Below, in pieces: positions 23,371 through 36,200 of a DNA stretch of 64,000 nucleotides (position 1 is its first letter; every line of letters begins with the position of its first letter). The DNA comes from Isoperla grammatica. Lineage: Eukaryota; Arthropoda; Insecta; Plecoptera; Perlodidae. The notes under the pieces are model-generated. The model was not told where the DNA came from. It saw nothing but the letters and a program-made list of their open reading frames with translations, and did not search any database. The stretch is from contig OX246738.1 in NCBI GenBank assembly GCA_945910005.1, positions 20,283,458-20,347,457 on the forward strand, in the 5' to 3' direction. The position numbers were made by a program, and so were the translations under genes.

Positions 23371-25369
23371 CTACCCTTTACCCGCCTCATAATAGATATA
23401 AAAACAAAAATTTGAATGGATAATTTATTAAGAAAATAATGTAATACAAACGAAAAATTGTATAGTTTCAATGATACATTCAAATTGGCTTTAAGACTGG
23501 TACAAAATCATTCAGTCAGCATTGTGTAAAATTTAACATGACTGCTAATTCTCTACTTTTATTGTACGCTTCTGCAAAATGACCTGAAACTATTTCTAAT
23601 CTCCTCTTATTATCTCTAGACATATATTCCATTATTTGTAACTATGGTGACAGCATTAATAACTGGGTTGTTGTGACAGTGGTGTAGTTTGTGGCTAATC
23701 ATATTTGTGTAGATATGTACAAGTTGAGTTGGTAGCTGTATTTTACTTGGCCATAGTTCGCATATCAAGCGTCATCCCTCATCGTCTCAATAAGCGCAGT
23801 GGTAAAAAAATTAGACAGAAAGTCAAACATCAATCATATCAAAATGATTGGAAATAAATGTAAACCGATCTATTCGGAAATGTAAAAATATAAATTCTAA
23901 TTTTCAAAATAAAACGAAAAAAAAACATGTATGACAGATGTTATAAACTTGATCATTGGAAAGACTCGAGGGAGGAGAAACAATTTGATGCATCTTCTTT
24001 GTTGCATTGAGATACTGTGATTATGATTTTCATGTTTCAAATCTTACACAAACCCATCCGTTTAATCGTACAATATGGCCATCGAATACTTTCGGGGGAT
24101 GGAAACCTATGCGTGGATTAAAACACTAAAATAAAATATATTTTCTAGAGCAAATAGAAAAATATTATTTATTACATTAGAAAGATATTCGATCATGGCT
24201 GGCTCTGACAGTTCCGTAGACTACGGCGATGTTCCAATATTCAAAATAATTATAAACAAACAAGAAGTTATAAAAGGTATCTCGCGCCAAGAAAATACAA
24301 ATGAAGTTTACCTTTAGTTTAAGATAACTTTGATGAAACGGGGAAAACTTATAAGACTGAAACCAACAATAGCAAACACATAAAAAGGTTGAATGCAACT
24401 GAAGCTATCTACAAAACAAAACTACCAACAACGTTTACACGCGTTTAATTGTTAAACTTGCTCTTAATATTTTACGTAGGTATTTTACGTAGATACAAAA
24501 GAACAACACAGATACGTTTGGCAGCATAAAACAGCATTGCTATTTTAATGCATATTTTATATAAATTAAAACATCCAAATCATTTCCAATAATTGTTTAT
24601 TTTTTATAAACATTCAAATGAATGTATATTATGGCTTGGCACCTCCACCAATGCAATTAAAACATTTACGGTTTTAAATCAAACCAACACAAGCGCGTTT
24701 GAAAGTTTAATTTAAATCCAGTTTAATTGCCTTTCGCAACTATTAAGTTAATCAATTAAGTTAATCCTTTCGACGATTAATTAACAATGATGTATTTATA
24801 TAAACAAAAATGACAACTAAAAACACATTTTATCGGGAGTAGTAAAGTTCAATATGTAACATTTGTATACAATACATGGCCTACTACCAGACGTGCCTTT
24901 GTATGGGTATTTTTCTCTATAACGAACTAATCAAATAGTTCTATTGAATGTGCAACTTTCGGCATAGAAACGAAAAGCAGATATTAACGGTTTTTTCCAT
25001 TTCGTGAACATAGGCCTAGATATGTAATATTATGTACGATATGGGACATATAGTATATATTATGATTTTAAATAAAGCATTTTTTACAAAAGGAGTATGA
25101 AGGTCATGAGTACAAAAAAACTACGTGTACTTGAATTTTCATCGCCCATGTTGAGCTTAACATCTAGTTGTAAATATGAGATATAATTTATAGTGAACTA
25201 GCTGACGGGTTCTCGGCCAATCTACAGAACAAACTGTAACTTTGATCAGTGTTAACTACTCCCAGCCGTTATTAGCATGGAGAACGAATCTGTAACTGGA
25301 AGTTTCCAACCCTCTATCTGCTGTCACTTCCAGTAGCTTCTGTTAAAATAGAGCAGTTGTACCTTCCCG
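23371..25369. other. AT-rich non-coding stretch
   Basis: Contains a 73-codon minus-strand frame (24177-24398) with no recognised domain. Nothing else stands out. Confidence 0.5.
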
Positions 25370-25371
25370 AT

Positions 25372-25410
25372 CTCCCCCCCCCCCCCCCCACCCCCCCCCC
25401 CACCCCCCCA
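25372..25410 (+). repeat. Poly-C tract with interruptions
   Basis: Three C runs (17, 11 and 7-8 C) are separated by CAC. On the minus strand these are G runs able to form G-quadruplex or triplex structures. Length is likely to vary between individuals and between sequencing reads. Confidence 0.95.
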
Positions 25411-25582
25411 GGAAGGGTTTCAATTCATGTACGAAAGGGAGAAGTTTGATGTCGAAAGTGTTGCCTCTAATTCGTTTAAAACTAATTTGTTTTATTAATT
25501 TACTCATAGTCTTTTCTATAGAGTACAAATATATGTAAACCTAACAAAGAAAGACACTGCCAAATATTTGATATTGAAATCC

Positions 25583-26135
25583 CTGATAACTAGCCTAGTA
25601 CCCATTAGTATAATATGAATAACGGAATTGGGAATCAATTGCTCCAAATATTATCACAATGAACTGAATACTTGACCGAATACTTGACCCATTAACGTCA
25701 ATTTACGTTACTACGCAGTCACTGATAACTAGTCAAGTACCCATCAGTATAATATGAATAACGGAGATTTTGAATCAATGGCTCCAAATATTATCACAAT
25801 GAACTGAATACATCAACTTGACCCATTTACGTTACTTTACGTTACTACGCAGTCACTGATAACTAGTTAAGTTCCCATCAATATAATAATTGATGGGTAC
25901 TTGAATAACGGAGATAATTGAATCAATGGCTCCAAATATTATCATAATGAACTGAATACATAAACTTGACCCATTTACGTTACTTTACGTTACTACGCAG
26001 TCACTGATAACTAGTTAAGTTCCCAACAATATAATATTTGATGAGTACTTGAATAACGGAGATAATTGAATCAATGGCTCCAAATATTATCATAATGAAC
26101 GAATTACATACCCTTGACCCATTTACGTTAGTTGC
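25583..26135 (+). repeat. Four-unit tandem array (about 135-150 bp units)
   Basis: Units begin at 25583, 25721, 25855 and 26003 with CTGATAACTAG. They share AATAACGGA, GAATCAATGGCTCCAAATAT and TTGACCCATTTACGTTAC and, in the first three, end CTACGCAGTC. Units 3 and 4 carry extra sequence (CCCATCAAT...ATTGATGGG in unit 3) that makes a local hairpin missing from units 1 and 2. The last unit decays after TTACGTTAG. This is a small minisatellite-like array, not a CRISPR array: the units are contiguous with no unique spacers. Confidence 0.88.
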
Positions 26136-28443
26136 GTAATATTTATATCAAAATGAGTAATTACGCTACCAATATCATTATGATTTACTCGGAAATTACA
26201 GCAACAATCAATTGATTCTATAAATTGGTATAAGCATACTTAACACGCATGCGGAACTGCAATCACTCACACACTTTACCCTCATCTCGTCCAAATCATT
26301 AACCATACTGAGTGTGCCCCATCTGCACAGAAAACAAGGAAACACAGTGAAGTAACAGAAGGTAACATACCATCCACAGGAGGCTGTAGTACAAGCGGTC
26401 ATATTGTTGGGTTTTATTTAGGACAATGTTGTTCCGATAGGCTACTAAACCACATGAAAGTAAATGTTTATATAGTATATTTAATTTAAATTTATAAATG
26501 TATACCTACCAACAAATAATTCTCGATAGTAATTTTTACTGACCTATCATGCCTAACCTACCGAAGGATGGTAATATAAACAAGCAATATTGCTGATAGT
26601 ATGCATACACCAGTATAATGCTTTTATCATGTCCAAAACTTTCCATCTATGTGACCGATCTATTCGAAGAAATTTCACAGATCCATGTCTAATTTACTGC
26701 AGCTAATCATTTGTTGTGTTCATGAATGATATAATTTTGGATTTTGTCATATATTTTGGCAACTGTGCTATTGATGAAGGTGGTTGGCCTGATATACATG
26801 TAATGAAAAAACGCCCCACGAAACCCATGCCTAGATGACCAAGGAATCAAAGCTGGAAGGTAGGAATGCTTATAAAGCGGTTGCGATGATAAATTAAGAT
26901 TTTATAAATATATATTGTGAACACTAGCTGGGAATCTGAAAATAAGAAACAAAGAAGACATAAATAAATATATAAAATATGAGAACGTATAAACAAAATC
27001 CCCAAAACGTAAAAAAAATGTTGAATTTAAAAAAATACATGTAAATAAATCAATTTCAATTTATTTACTATCCACTCAGTTACGATCAATGAAACATTCC
27101 TAGCTACGTAATATCAAGGGAAACTTACTTAAGCCATAGTTGGGTCAAAAGGTCAAACAAATGGTTATATTCAGTTTCAAATCATGACCCCTTTATATTT
27201 TGGTCTTAGCATGCTGATACCACCTGTTCCCACGAGAATTCCCCCTAGTTTGTCGGCTGGGTTGACTGACCGCAAAATATATGCTTGAAGCTGTTCGGCT
27301 GTTGGTTATAATCTGTTACTCGGCTCTGCACGTTGACGAAACAGCCTAATTAGTGCGTCAGTTAGACCGTCTTTACAGTAGAGGTATCAAGTCTAAACCA
27401 GTCAGGATTTCCTCTGCTTCCTTCCTCATCATTCGTAATAACAAACAGTCCTCCTCCATTAGCAAAGCATAGACTATAGAGTAAAGAACAGGGGATGAAA
27501 CACAATAACTTATATTTTTACTACTTTATCATTTAACTTTTATTGCATACTTACTTATAGAAACAGGGTTTGCGTCGAAATCGTTATTTCAAACTGTACA
27601 AATTGATATTATCAATCTGATACTATTAGCGTTACACATATTTTCCTATATTTGGTATTATCAAATATTCATAAAGCTATTGACTGTATTAAATTATTAT
27701 TGACTGTAATGAAGTAGATATTATTCCAATATGTGCAATACTGTTGGTTTCAATTTTTGCTCTGCCAGATATACATTAAGATTTATTTTAGTAAATAACA
27801 TCGTATTGCAATAAAACGATGATAATTGATTCCATCTATATTCTAAAGAAAAATAATCTCTTTTAAAAGTCATCTTACAATATTGCCATCTGCATTAGTC
27901 TTTTCTTCATTCATAATCTATGGATAACATAGATTTAATTACCTTTATATTGTAGCATGTCGCACATTACTACATTATGTTCTTGATTTATTTTTACATT
28001 TACTAACATATGAAGATTTTAGTATTTGTATCGATTTAGTGAAAACTTATATTATAGTACTTGGTTTTCATTAACAACACAATTTGCATCGATTTAGTGA
28101 CAACTTATATTAAATACACAACCAGAGTTACAATGTTCAATTAGATCCATTAGACGCCAACCATGATTGCATACCACTCATAGCTTACACTACACTTGAT
28201 TAGTTCCAGGTAGCTTCCTAAGCCACAGGTAATATGAACATGTGGAATGTTACGTATTCCAAACAATTACAGTGTTATTGTATAATAATGACAAGTACTC
28301 TACTTGTGTGAGCGGTTTCCGAGCTTTGATATGAGAGCGAGTAATATGACAACCGGAATGTTAACATTGAAGTGAGGTGACTGGATACGTCTGCAACTGA
28401 TAACGGTGACACACACACACATATATATACATATATATGTGTG
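26136..28443. other. AT-rich non-coding stretch with a 30-bp direct repeat
   Basis: A 30-bp motif (TTTGTATCGATTTAGTGA... at about 28025) recurs with two changes at about 28084. On the minus strand, about 27373-27495, two overlapping frames stay open for about 40 codons, but no splice pair or family could be assigned. Otherwise empty. Confidence 0.45.
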
Positions 28444-28507
28444 TTAATAAAATTAAACACGCAACGGGTTGTTCTGCCAAGTCGGTCACACTCACCAAAA
28501 TCTATGT

Positions 28508-28546
28508 GGACGCGTTTTAGGACCGCTCTGGGTCCCTTCGTCAGAA
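28508..28546 (-). ncRNA. Hammerhead ribozyme relic, left arm (minus strand)
   Basis: Read on the minus strand: CTGACGA (28544-28538), which matches the CUGANGA core, then a 5-bp stem II (GGACC/GGTCC) around loop CAGAGC. AAAA stands where GAAA is required, followed by CGCGTC. The C-to-T and G-to-A changes at the end of stem II are both CpG-type transitions. The first stem I pair is also lost. It is probably inactive. Confidence 0.5.
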
Positions 28547-28557
28547 CGTCGTTCAGT

Positions 28558-28605
28558 CGTTCTGACGGAGGGACCCAAAGCGGTCCCGAAATGCGTCAAC
28601 ATGGA
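28558..28605 (+). ncRNA. Hammerhead ribozyme relic, right arm
   Basis: CTGACGG (28562-28568) departs by one base from the CUGANGA core. Stem II is perfect, GGGACC (28570-28575) with GGTCCC (28582-28587). GAAA (28588-28591) is intact. A very short stem III region TGCG leads to the GUC cleavage triplet (28595-28597). GTT before the core can pair with AAC after the cut as the start of stem I. A minimal stem III of this kind is known from hammerheads of Penelope-like elements, which act as dimers. The core change makes activity doubtful. Confidence 0.55.
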
Positions 28606-28699
28606 TTTTGGTGAGTGTGACCGACTTGGCAGAAGAACCCGATGCGTGTTTAATTTTATTTATATGAATCCGAGCAACGAAAGCCTTCACACCTTATAT

Positions 28700-31346
28700 A
28701 TAAACTTTGTAATGTTATAAAGACACAGATAGTTACGATCTCAAAGCCCACCTAAGCAATTTCGACCGAACTTCACTTCACTCCATAAACTATGGAGTGT
28801 TACAGCTATGTAATATCAGTCACGGTGTCTCATCGAGAGACTGAGCTATGGACAAACATGTGAAAAAAATTCTTACTTAAGTTGAATTGTAATGTAGCTA
28901 TTACTGAATGCCACAGTGACTTCGAAATAACTATTGTAGTTCAAATTAAAATGTCTCTATCCGTTGATGGTGTTCATCAATAGGACATAGTTTCACTCCA
29001 AAGAAATTTCAAGATAAAAATAAGAACTATTTCACCTTTATCGATTGAGAGTTAACGGTATTTATTCCTAACGTAAAGCCTCAACCATTATTGTAAGCAT
29101 TTGAATCGTAATCGGGATCCGAAAATCGTGAAAAAGTAAAATTACATGGTTCTTTTGGCACTGTGTACAATAAAATCGTAATGTTTTAATGATTTAACAT
29201 GAGAAAATTAGCGATTGCGATCCCGATCCCGATTACAATCACGATGCAGACAATTGTGGTAATTACGAACACACATAGGTAAATCTAAAGTTTTTCACAT
29301 ATATTTTTTTTATATCTATCGTTCCCCTCTTATATATCTAAGCGGAAGTCTAGATTGGAGGCGCATAAAGACGCGCGTATGTGGTAGATGAAAGTAACGC
29401 TCTTTGATGTTTTGTTTGATGCGCTCAACACATACAAAATGGGCGATGCGTGTCGCGTTTAGGGAGCATCTCCATGACACACAGAGAATACGGTATGTTC
29501 GGAATGTGGGGGCCTCCTTGTTTTACAAAGGGCACGTGCTATTTTGCATGTTTGAGGAAAATTCCAGGCAGGGGTAATCTTTGTTGTATCGACGAGAGTG
29601 GTTCCAATATCCCCCGCATAGCGCTTCGATCGGGAATATTGGGATCGTCACCACAGATGCAAACCTTTGTAGTCAAACCTCAAAATTTCAAAATGTATTG
29701 TTTTCAACCTTATGTATGTGATGTTGTTAACACCAATTGCTTTGAAAGAAACGTCGGTGTGTTTATAAAATAAGCGTTATGCTTCGCGTGGGAAGTATAC
29801 GTAGAAAGTTGAGGGAACTATACCTATAATTGAACAGTACACATCAAATTGAAACTTCAAATCTATTATTTCTTAAGATTTTATGGAAAATACCCATGAA
29901 ATTAAAATAAATATTTTAAGTTCGATGAGTTCGATGAAATTACCGATAAATAGAGCAATACTGATAATATGAATATTTTAATAAAAACTTATGAATATAA
30001 TATTATTTTAATAGTCTAGTAAATTTTCCTCAAATTTGAAATGTGAAACGGAAGATATGTCCTTAGAAATTGGCACTAACCTTTTTCCATCCATTTTATT
30101 ATCTGAAATGGAGTGTTGAATTGTTGAATTATTTCTTCTTATACTGTTTTTTGTTTAAAAAACTGTCAGAAATGTATGTGTTTAGTTAAACATCCAGAAT
30201 TGCAATACAGTGTATCCGCAATGCTCAGTTCTTGCCATTCCATATCTTTGCAATGTACTGTACGTTCTTCACAACACAAGCTTCAAAACTCGAAACGTTC
30301 TTTGTAGATCCTATAGAAGTTGTCTCAAGATCTACAGACTTACATCATCTTATTTCTTTACTGTTTTGAAAGAAGAAATTGAAACCCTTAGGCAACATTT
30401 AAAGGGTGGGCTGATCCTACAACGATGGTTTACATTTCTTCAATCTTCTTTCGTCTTTGTGCGTGCAAGCTTTTTAAAAAAGATAATGGGAAAGAGTTCT
30501 GTCTTTTCCACCGCTACCGCTCCGAGAGCCATCTATCTTTCAATTACAGCAGCTCATTGGTTATTTTTTGTTTTATCACAACGCTATTACGTTTTTTGGA
30601 TGTCTACCCAAACATGATTACGTTTCAGCAAACCTCTTCATTTAATGATACATTTCCGTATGTATGTATTCCCAAAAAATAATTGGTCATTTCATTCGAA
30701 AATGAACATAAACTTGGAACCATTTGAATTAATGTTATCTTTTCTTGGAATCGTAATATAAAACAAATGTAAATCAGATGTCTTTAACTACATTCATTTC
30801 TTTAATAATATGTCTCACCTAAAAAGATTTTATGCGATACTAGATAATATCTTTCTTAAAGCGACAATTGTATCGTTGTTTATTTTATCAATAGTTCTTA
30901 TCCGTAACATTCAGGTAAACATGTAATATTGACTAATTAAATCAATACTGATAAGCAAATAATTCACATATTGAAACCTTCTTTGCCATAACTTTTATTG
31001 GTTACTTGCCTTGTTATGTTAGGTATGATGAAGATCGCTAAAGCTGATCCCTATCAAAACGATCCTTTTTTTACTGTCACCCTTGCCGATCGCGGAGAAC
31101 AATGCACCCACAAGACCTGGTGTACAAAAACCACGTTTCAGTACAAATTTATGAATTATGAAGTCACATTCGTAATTAAATAACAAAAATCAGCAGTTAT
31201 TGGGTGACAAAATATGTGCTTCGATATACTTTTGTCGTTGGGTATTACATATTTAAATCGAAAGATTTGTTAATTTATATTACGTTCAACGAACTTGCGC
31301 CTTCTACGTAACTGATCAAAATCATCTGTTGAATAACGCCCTCTAA
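28700..31346. other. Mostly non-coding stretch with a few unassigned frames
   Basis: A 16-bp inverted repeat around GTAATCGGGATC (29109-29120 and 29218-29236) spans 130 bp. Unassigned plus-strand frames at 29450-29773 (107 codons, cysteine-rich start), 30210-30617 (135 codons) and 30998-31183 (61 codons) have no recognisable domain and no convincing splice pair. The first lies in a locally GC-richer patch and holds a CCAATAT...ATATTGG inverted pair. None is called a gene. Confidence 0.4.
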
Positions 31347-31529
31347 CAAATTGTCAAGCAGTCTCGCACACCCAAAAGAGAGTACCTTTCTCGGTATTCA
31401 ATGATGTTAAATGAGATTGGTTTCCCTGACGAGGACATTGAAGCAATTAACATGATGAGATCGTCTGTTAGTCTCTTGTTTGCGTCCAGTCGCGTCCCGG
31501 GGGCGGCCATTTTGCTGCCTCCGTCATAA
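31347..31529 (+). CDS. Possible coding fragment (60 codons to stop), unrecognised
   Basis: A frame open from 31347 to TAA at 31527-31529 has a protein-like composition: SRTPKREYLSRYSMMLNEIG, then FPDEDIEAINMMRSS, ending ...AAILLPPS. The first ATG is at 31401. A possible acceptor (GTCAAGCAG) lies just inside the frame at about 31361, but its polypyrimidine tract is poor. The second half is GC-rich, unlike the flanks. It may be a terminal exon or a chance frame. No family was recognised. Confidence 0.22.
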   Translation, partial: QIVKQSRTPKREYLSRYSMMLNEIGFPDEDIEAINMMRSSVSLLFASSRVPGAAILLPPS

Positions 31530-33131
31530 GCGATCCCTCCAGACCATCACTACTGACAATATCACTTACGAAACCATTCACGCCAATTATCTAACTCATC
31601 TTCAAATAAATACGTTCGTATAGGACTGTGTTATCTGCGTCTATAATTAAGTAATCGAATCCCTTACAGTACAAGCTTTGTTAAATCAACTGTGCTTTAT
31701 TGTTCTATGTAGCTAATATACGGAGAGTCTACGGACTAATCTCGATAGCTTCGTACTTCATATTACTCCTAGTTGACTTAGCTAGAGACGTCTCGGCATT
31801 GTTCAATCGAACAACATTGAGTGGTTCTAGCTCTCTATGAAAACGTAGACCGTGAAACGCGCCCTGTCCTCGCACTTCAATGATAGGGTTTTCAATTCAA
31901 TGATTACTCATTTGTAAAGGAGACAATTATAGTAATACTGTATTAATTGTTTGAGTTACATCTTGCTGGCCTTATGCTATTTTCACTGAACCGTTAAATT
32001 GTGATATATTGCTATTGTCTCGTTATCGTCTGGAGACACGCATGACAAGTTCTAAAGTGGCTAAAATCTTGTTAGTTCTATAATCACTCACTGGTTCGTC
32101 GCGTTATATTCTTAGTTGATTGATATTTGAGCTTATAGTGTGACCTACTATGTTGGCTCTTAATCTTTCTTCAATTATCCAGCCATCGCATTGTTATATT
32201 CCTGTCAGGTGAGTCTTGATGAAATAGAACTCACCATCACTAATCTGTAATACTACACTACAGCTTTCTACTACGGTTGAACATATGAAATTTATTGTTA
32301 TGTTGGCATTGTTGGGGATACGCGATGTGGATTATGTGGAATTGTTTGTATTACTAGTAGGGTATCAAAATTAGTTGTCGCTTTTCACATCGGATAGTTT
32401 ATTTGTTGGGAATAGAAACTGTATTGGCGTCGATAGCAATCCATTTATTCAATAGTCATAATATGAAATATTATTTAAAAACAGGTTAACTTGTTTGTTG
32501 GTTGGCGGCGCTACCAGTTTTTACCGTTGGAGGGGCTTTAACAGGGGAAGTAAAATTACTAGATTTGGTTTTTTAAGGAAAGCGGTCTGTAGCCACCGTA
32601 TCCTGACAAATTTGCAAAACTGTCTTCGGTGCAGCCTAGCAAATACTTTCGAGTAATTATATTTGGATTTGGAAACTAATATATTTGATTGTTATTACCA
32701 AAATGCGTTTAACGTTGACAGTATATATTAACGTGATGCAGTCGAGCTACTAAGCGAGAGGGAAGGGAATGTAGGTATATCTGAGCCCCCCCCCCCTCAT
32801 ATTACATAATACATAGTCATGGAAGTCATTTTGCAATTATGTGTGGTTTTCTACGCGATGTTCTGTATTTGTCTAACACACACCCAAGTGCATTTATTAT
32901 AAACATTTCGCGAATTCATCCCTTTTCATCACATTCACACGATAAAAACCTTTTAAACCCTCCAATCCGTGATATCATTTCGGAATTTTTACCTTAGTAT
33001 TAAATTTTGACGCTTTCCTTTTTATTCCGACCCTTATTTCTGTTCATCGGCTTTGTAGATTCTTCTTCTGTTTGTTAGATCACACTCTTTTCATTTTGAA
33101 CCGATTCGCGTTGCCAAGGCGCTTAATGCAG
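31530..33131. other. Non-coding stretch
   Basis: No gene supported. An 11-C run occurs at about 32787-32797. Otherwise AT-rich unique sequence. Confidence 0.45.
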
Positions 33132-33252
33132 AACCGCTCTTTGTGAGGGGAAATGGACGAGGACCGTCGTGTGGGTTGAGTTTTCTCCCCTGAGACGGAG
33201 GCAGCGCTCCACCCTCCACCCACGACACGCTGGAAGGTGGAGGACGTGCCTC
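33132..33252 (+). CDS. Candidate exon (coding or 5' leader) with strong donor
   Basis: This 121-bp GC-rich segment ends at a consensus donor (CCTC then GTAAGTAG, GT at 33253-33254). It is preceded by a weak acceptor (TTAATGCAG, AG at 33130-33131). One frame is open right through: ACC GCT CTT TGT..., giving TALCEGKWTRTVVWVEFSPL and then an Arg-rich stretch, ending in phase 0. The Arg-rich translation is more like a translated GC-rich leader than a folded protein. Minus-strand frames are also open here. I favour a 5' non-coding exon or promoter-proximal sequence if it is real. Confidence 0.25.
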
Positions 33253-36200
33253 GTAAGTAGTAATGTATTTCATTTTGTTTCGTGACTCCACGGCTGACAG
33301 GCGGACCCAATTTTGTCGACAGCTCCTTGTTCTCGCGATCTGCGAGACTCGAGTCTATTGAGGGGGTGATGTGATGTACAGACGTTCCATGCAGATCAAT
33401 CGTTCGATTTAATTTACATCCCGATAAGTAGTGTTAGTGTTCGCGCGCTTCACACCCGCGCTGTCTTGATGCGAAGAAGGAAGTGACGAAGAGCATTTTC
33501 ATTTTCATTTTTCATACGTATTCATTTACTTTCAGTTAATATTTTTAAAATAAGAAAAACACGTCACATAGTATGCAAACGATATTAAATTGTACGCCAT
33601 TAGTTATCTTATTTATTTTATTCTTGTACCGAATCAAACCAATTTTCACAGCGAATTTTCTTGAGAATAGTAAAACGATCCAAGCAATTATTATTTGTAG
33701 AATATATGATAATATATACGTTAGCACACCTTTTGTAGAAGATAACTGGTAGATAGGCCACTGAGCTAGGAATCGTCAGAAAATGTAGATGATTGTTATT
33801 AAACATATATAAGTTTTCGTGTAATTACGAAACTGACACCATTTATGTGTTTATTTAAACTGTTTCAACATTAAATCGTAAGAGTACATACAAAATGGGA
33901 ATTCCGTTCAGTTTCAAGTTTTCAACAGCAACCATGTCCAGAAACGAACTTTATTTTGGCATTTAAAACTAAAACGTGAGTGGCTTTCTTTCTTCAGCAA
34001 TAAATAAAAAATTATCTTGTTGCATACAGATAAACAATGTAAGTTTATACATAGAAATATCTTTTTAAAATACCTGCATGTGTGCATCATTAAATCATTA
34101 GATAAGATGTGCTTGACCCGAAGGTCAGAGAAGGGACGGAAGGGGGCCAGGAAGGAAATCCGTCGATCAGAAAGTACCTACTAAATTAATTATTCACAAA
34201 TTCTCCTTATATGTTCGGAGAGAGGCAACCATTTTTGAATAGATCTTTTTCACTATTCTCACAATTTTTGTACTAATTACTTCCGCCAATGTGGTAGTGT
34301 TGGTTTCAAAATGCACAATGTTTTCCGTAAACCTAAAGTGTCATAACGATAGCTAGGTATTATGTACATACGTACAGAATAAGCAAACAGATATACTTGA
34401 CGTTTATATTAAACAATGCTTTACGATTTTGTGTGGTCTTTATAATATAATAACCGGCATGCACATTCAAACTGCCCAAATATTCACGGAGTAACACATA
34501 ATTGTATTTCACTTGACCAGGCATCCATAATGTATCGACTATAGGACCTTTTAGTTGGGTTACCAATCAAGAATTTGTATCCCAATTGCAATCGCATAAC
34601 GTAATTTTCGTTGCTGTTTTTACGTTTTGTGCTGCTACTACAGAATGAATTTTAATGCCACTAAATCCACTTATCTAGTAAATTGACGAATTCAACCTCG
34701 TCCAGCTGTTTAGTTGAATTTTAGTTTCACTAGTCCATCCGATACGTAACATCTAAAATGACGGTAGTTATGTTTCAATTAACTCAAACTGGGAAAGAAT
34801 TTACATACTTAAACTATAAGGTACTACAGTAACTGTTTTTAATAATGGAGTATGTAAATTGGTTCATTTGCTCCGCGGACATGCCTTTACATTATTATTG
34901 TTATTAAGTGGAGTTGACTTCTATATTGGCAACAACTTAATTTAATGATGTGATGGGTAATTATTATTTTGTGGTTTTACTACGTACTCGACAACTAGCC
35001 ATATCCATCACAGCTGGGATCATCATAAGAGTGTCTAGATAAGCGACTGGAGGGTAGGGGGTGGGAGGGTGGGGCATTAATGGGGGTTTAGCTCGCAAAG
35101 AGGGCCGGCATGTAAGGGATTGAGAACAGATAGACTATGGAGACATGGGATGATTATAAAGAGATGCGCGAGAGCCCTCTTTGCAGGCACCGGTCACCAC
35201 GAGGAGCAACCCACCTCGACAGGATGGTTTGGGAGTAGCTACATATATATACATAACAATAATAATAATAATAATAATAATAAATAACTTTAAACGAGTT
35301 TTGTAAGTTTGTTCCAGCTTTATGGAATGAATGAATGAATGAATGAATGAATGAATGAATGTATGAATGAATTTATTTACGAATTGTAAACGTTTGTAAT
35401 GAATGATTTTCACAAGAGTCTAGCATCCCCATCTATATTTGAACCGCCGTTGTGGCCACTAGAGCTAACGCGGATATTAAACAGAAATGCAAAAAAAGTA
35501 TTTGTTTATCAATATTAAGTACATCATACATTTTAAGAAGCCATTATATTATAAAATATAACATTTCTTATGCCACAAAGGCTAGAAACCTAGGATGTGG
35601 CTCTCCAACTCTATAGTTTCTGTGATTGTACACAATGATAGATTTAATTCTAGACTGCACTTTTTCTATAATAATTTTGTTTTAGGTAGAGGACACCGAT
35701 TGTAGAATCGTATGTTTTTGTCATCTCACACCCTACGTGTATAAATAAAATAGTTCCTACGGTGTGTCAGCAACTGTCGCCTGGCTTACATAGAGTAGGC
35801 GTACTGAAGAAGCGACAAGCTCCTTAGCTAAGTGACAACGCTGTGATTTAATGGAGTTACGTAGCTAACGTTTCGTTACCAACTGAAGGTGATAAATAAA
35901 GTTGGGTGAAAATCGTCCGTCTGAAATACCTCTTGGGCGCTCAAAAATACGCCAGGGAACAGTTGTATATTTAGGGTGAAACACGAGGAACGATTTGTGA
36001 ATAAAAGTAGAAAATGTTATACTTAGTAAACGGACAAATTTTAAATAATGAACACTTTCAGCTATCAGCAGATGTTCATCTAAAAATCCCAAGATCATAA
36101 TGATTGATTTTTAGAGTAAATCGTTTCCACAGTTTTCTCTTCCGTTGAAATGAAATGAGATATTATGTGACACCATCTAGAGGTAAACAGCTGTTAGTGA

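Larger units (their letters stand above)
28445..28661. mobile_element. Palindrome of two inverted retroelement ends carrying hammerhead relics
   Basis: The left arm (28445-28548) and right arm (28558-28661) are near-perfect inverted copies around a 9-bp centre (CGTCAGAACG/CGTTCTGACG flank it). The outer ends read AATAAAATTAAACACGC and the complement. Each arm contains a hammerhead-type core, listed separately. The right arm and its downstream flank, to CGAAAGCCTT near 28690, resemble 44583-44695. This looks like two copies of the terminal segment of a Penelope-like or related ribozyme-bearing retroelement joined head to head. The structure is seen directly. The family is inference. Confidence 0.7.

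Noticed and set aside
25583..26135. Possible CRISPR array
   Set aside because: Units are long and contiguous with no unique spacers, there are no cas genes, and the window is eukaryotic.
27373..27500. Minus-strand coding exon
   Set aside because: Two overlapping frames stay open for about 40 codons, but there is no paired acceptor and donor and no family match.
29109..29236. Transposon bounded by GTAATCGGGATC inverted repeats
   Set aside because: The repeats are short and the interior is unremarkable, so it may be chance. Mentioned only in the stretch description.
30210..30682. Overlapping plus-strand frames of 135 and 85 codons
   Set aside because: The two frames overlap in different phases, their composition matches the AT-rich background, and no motif is seen.
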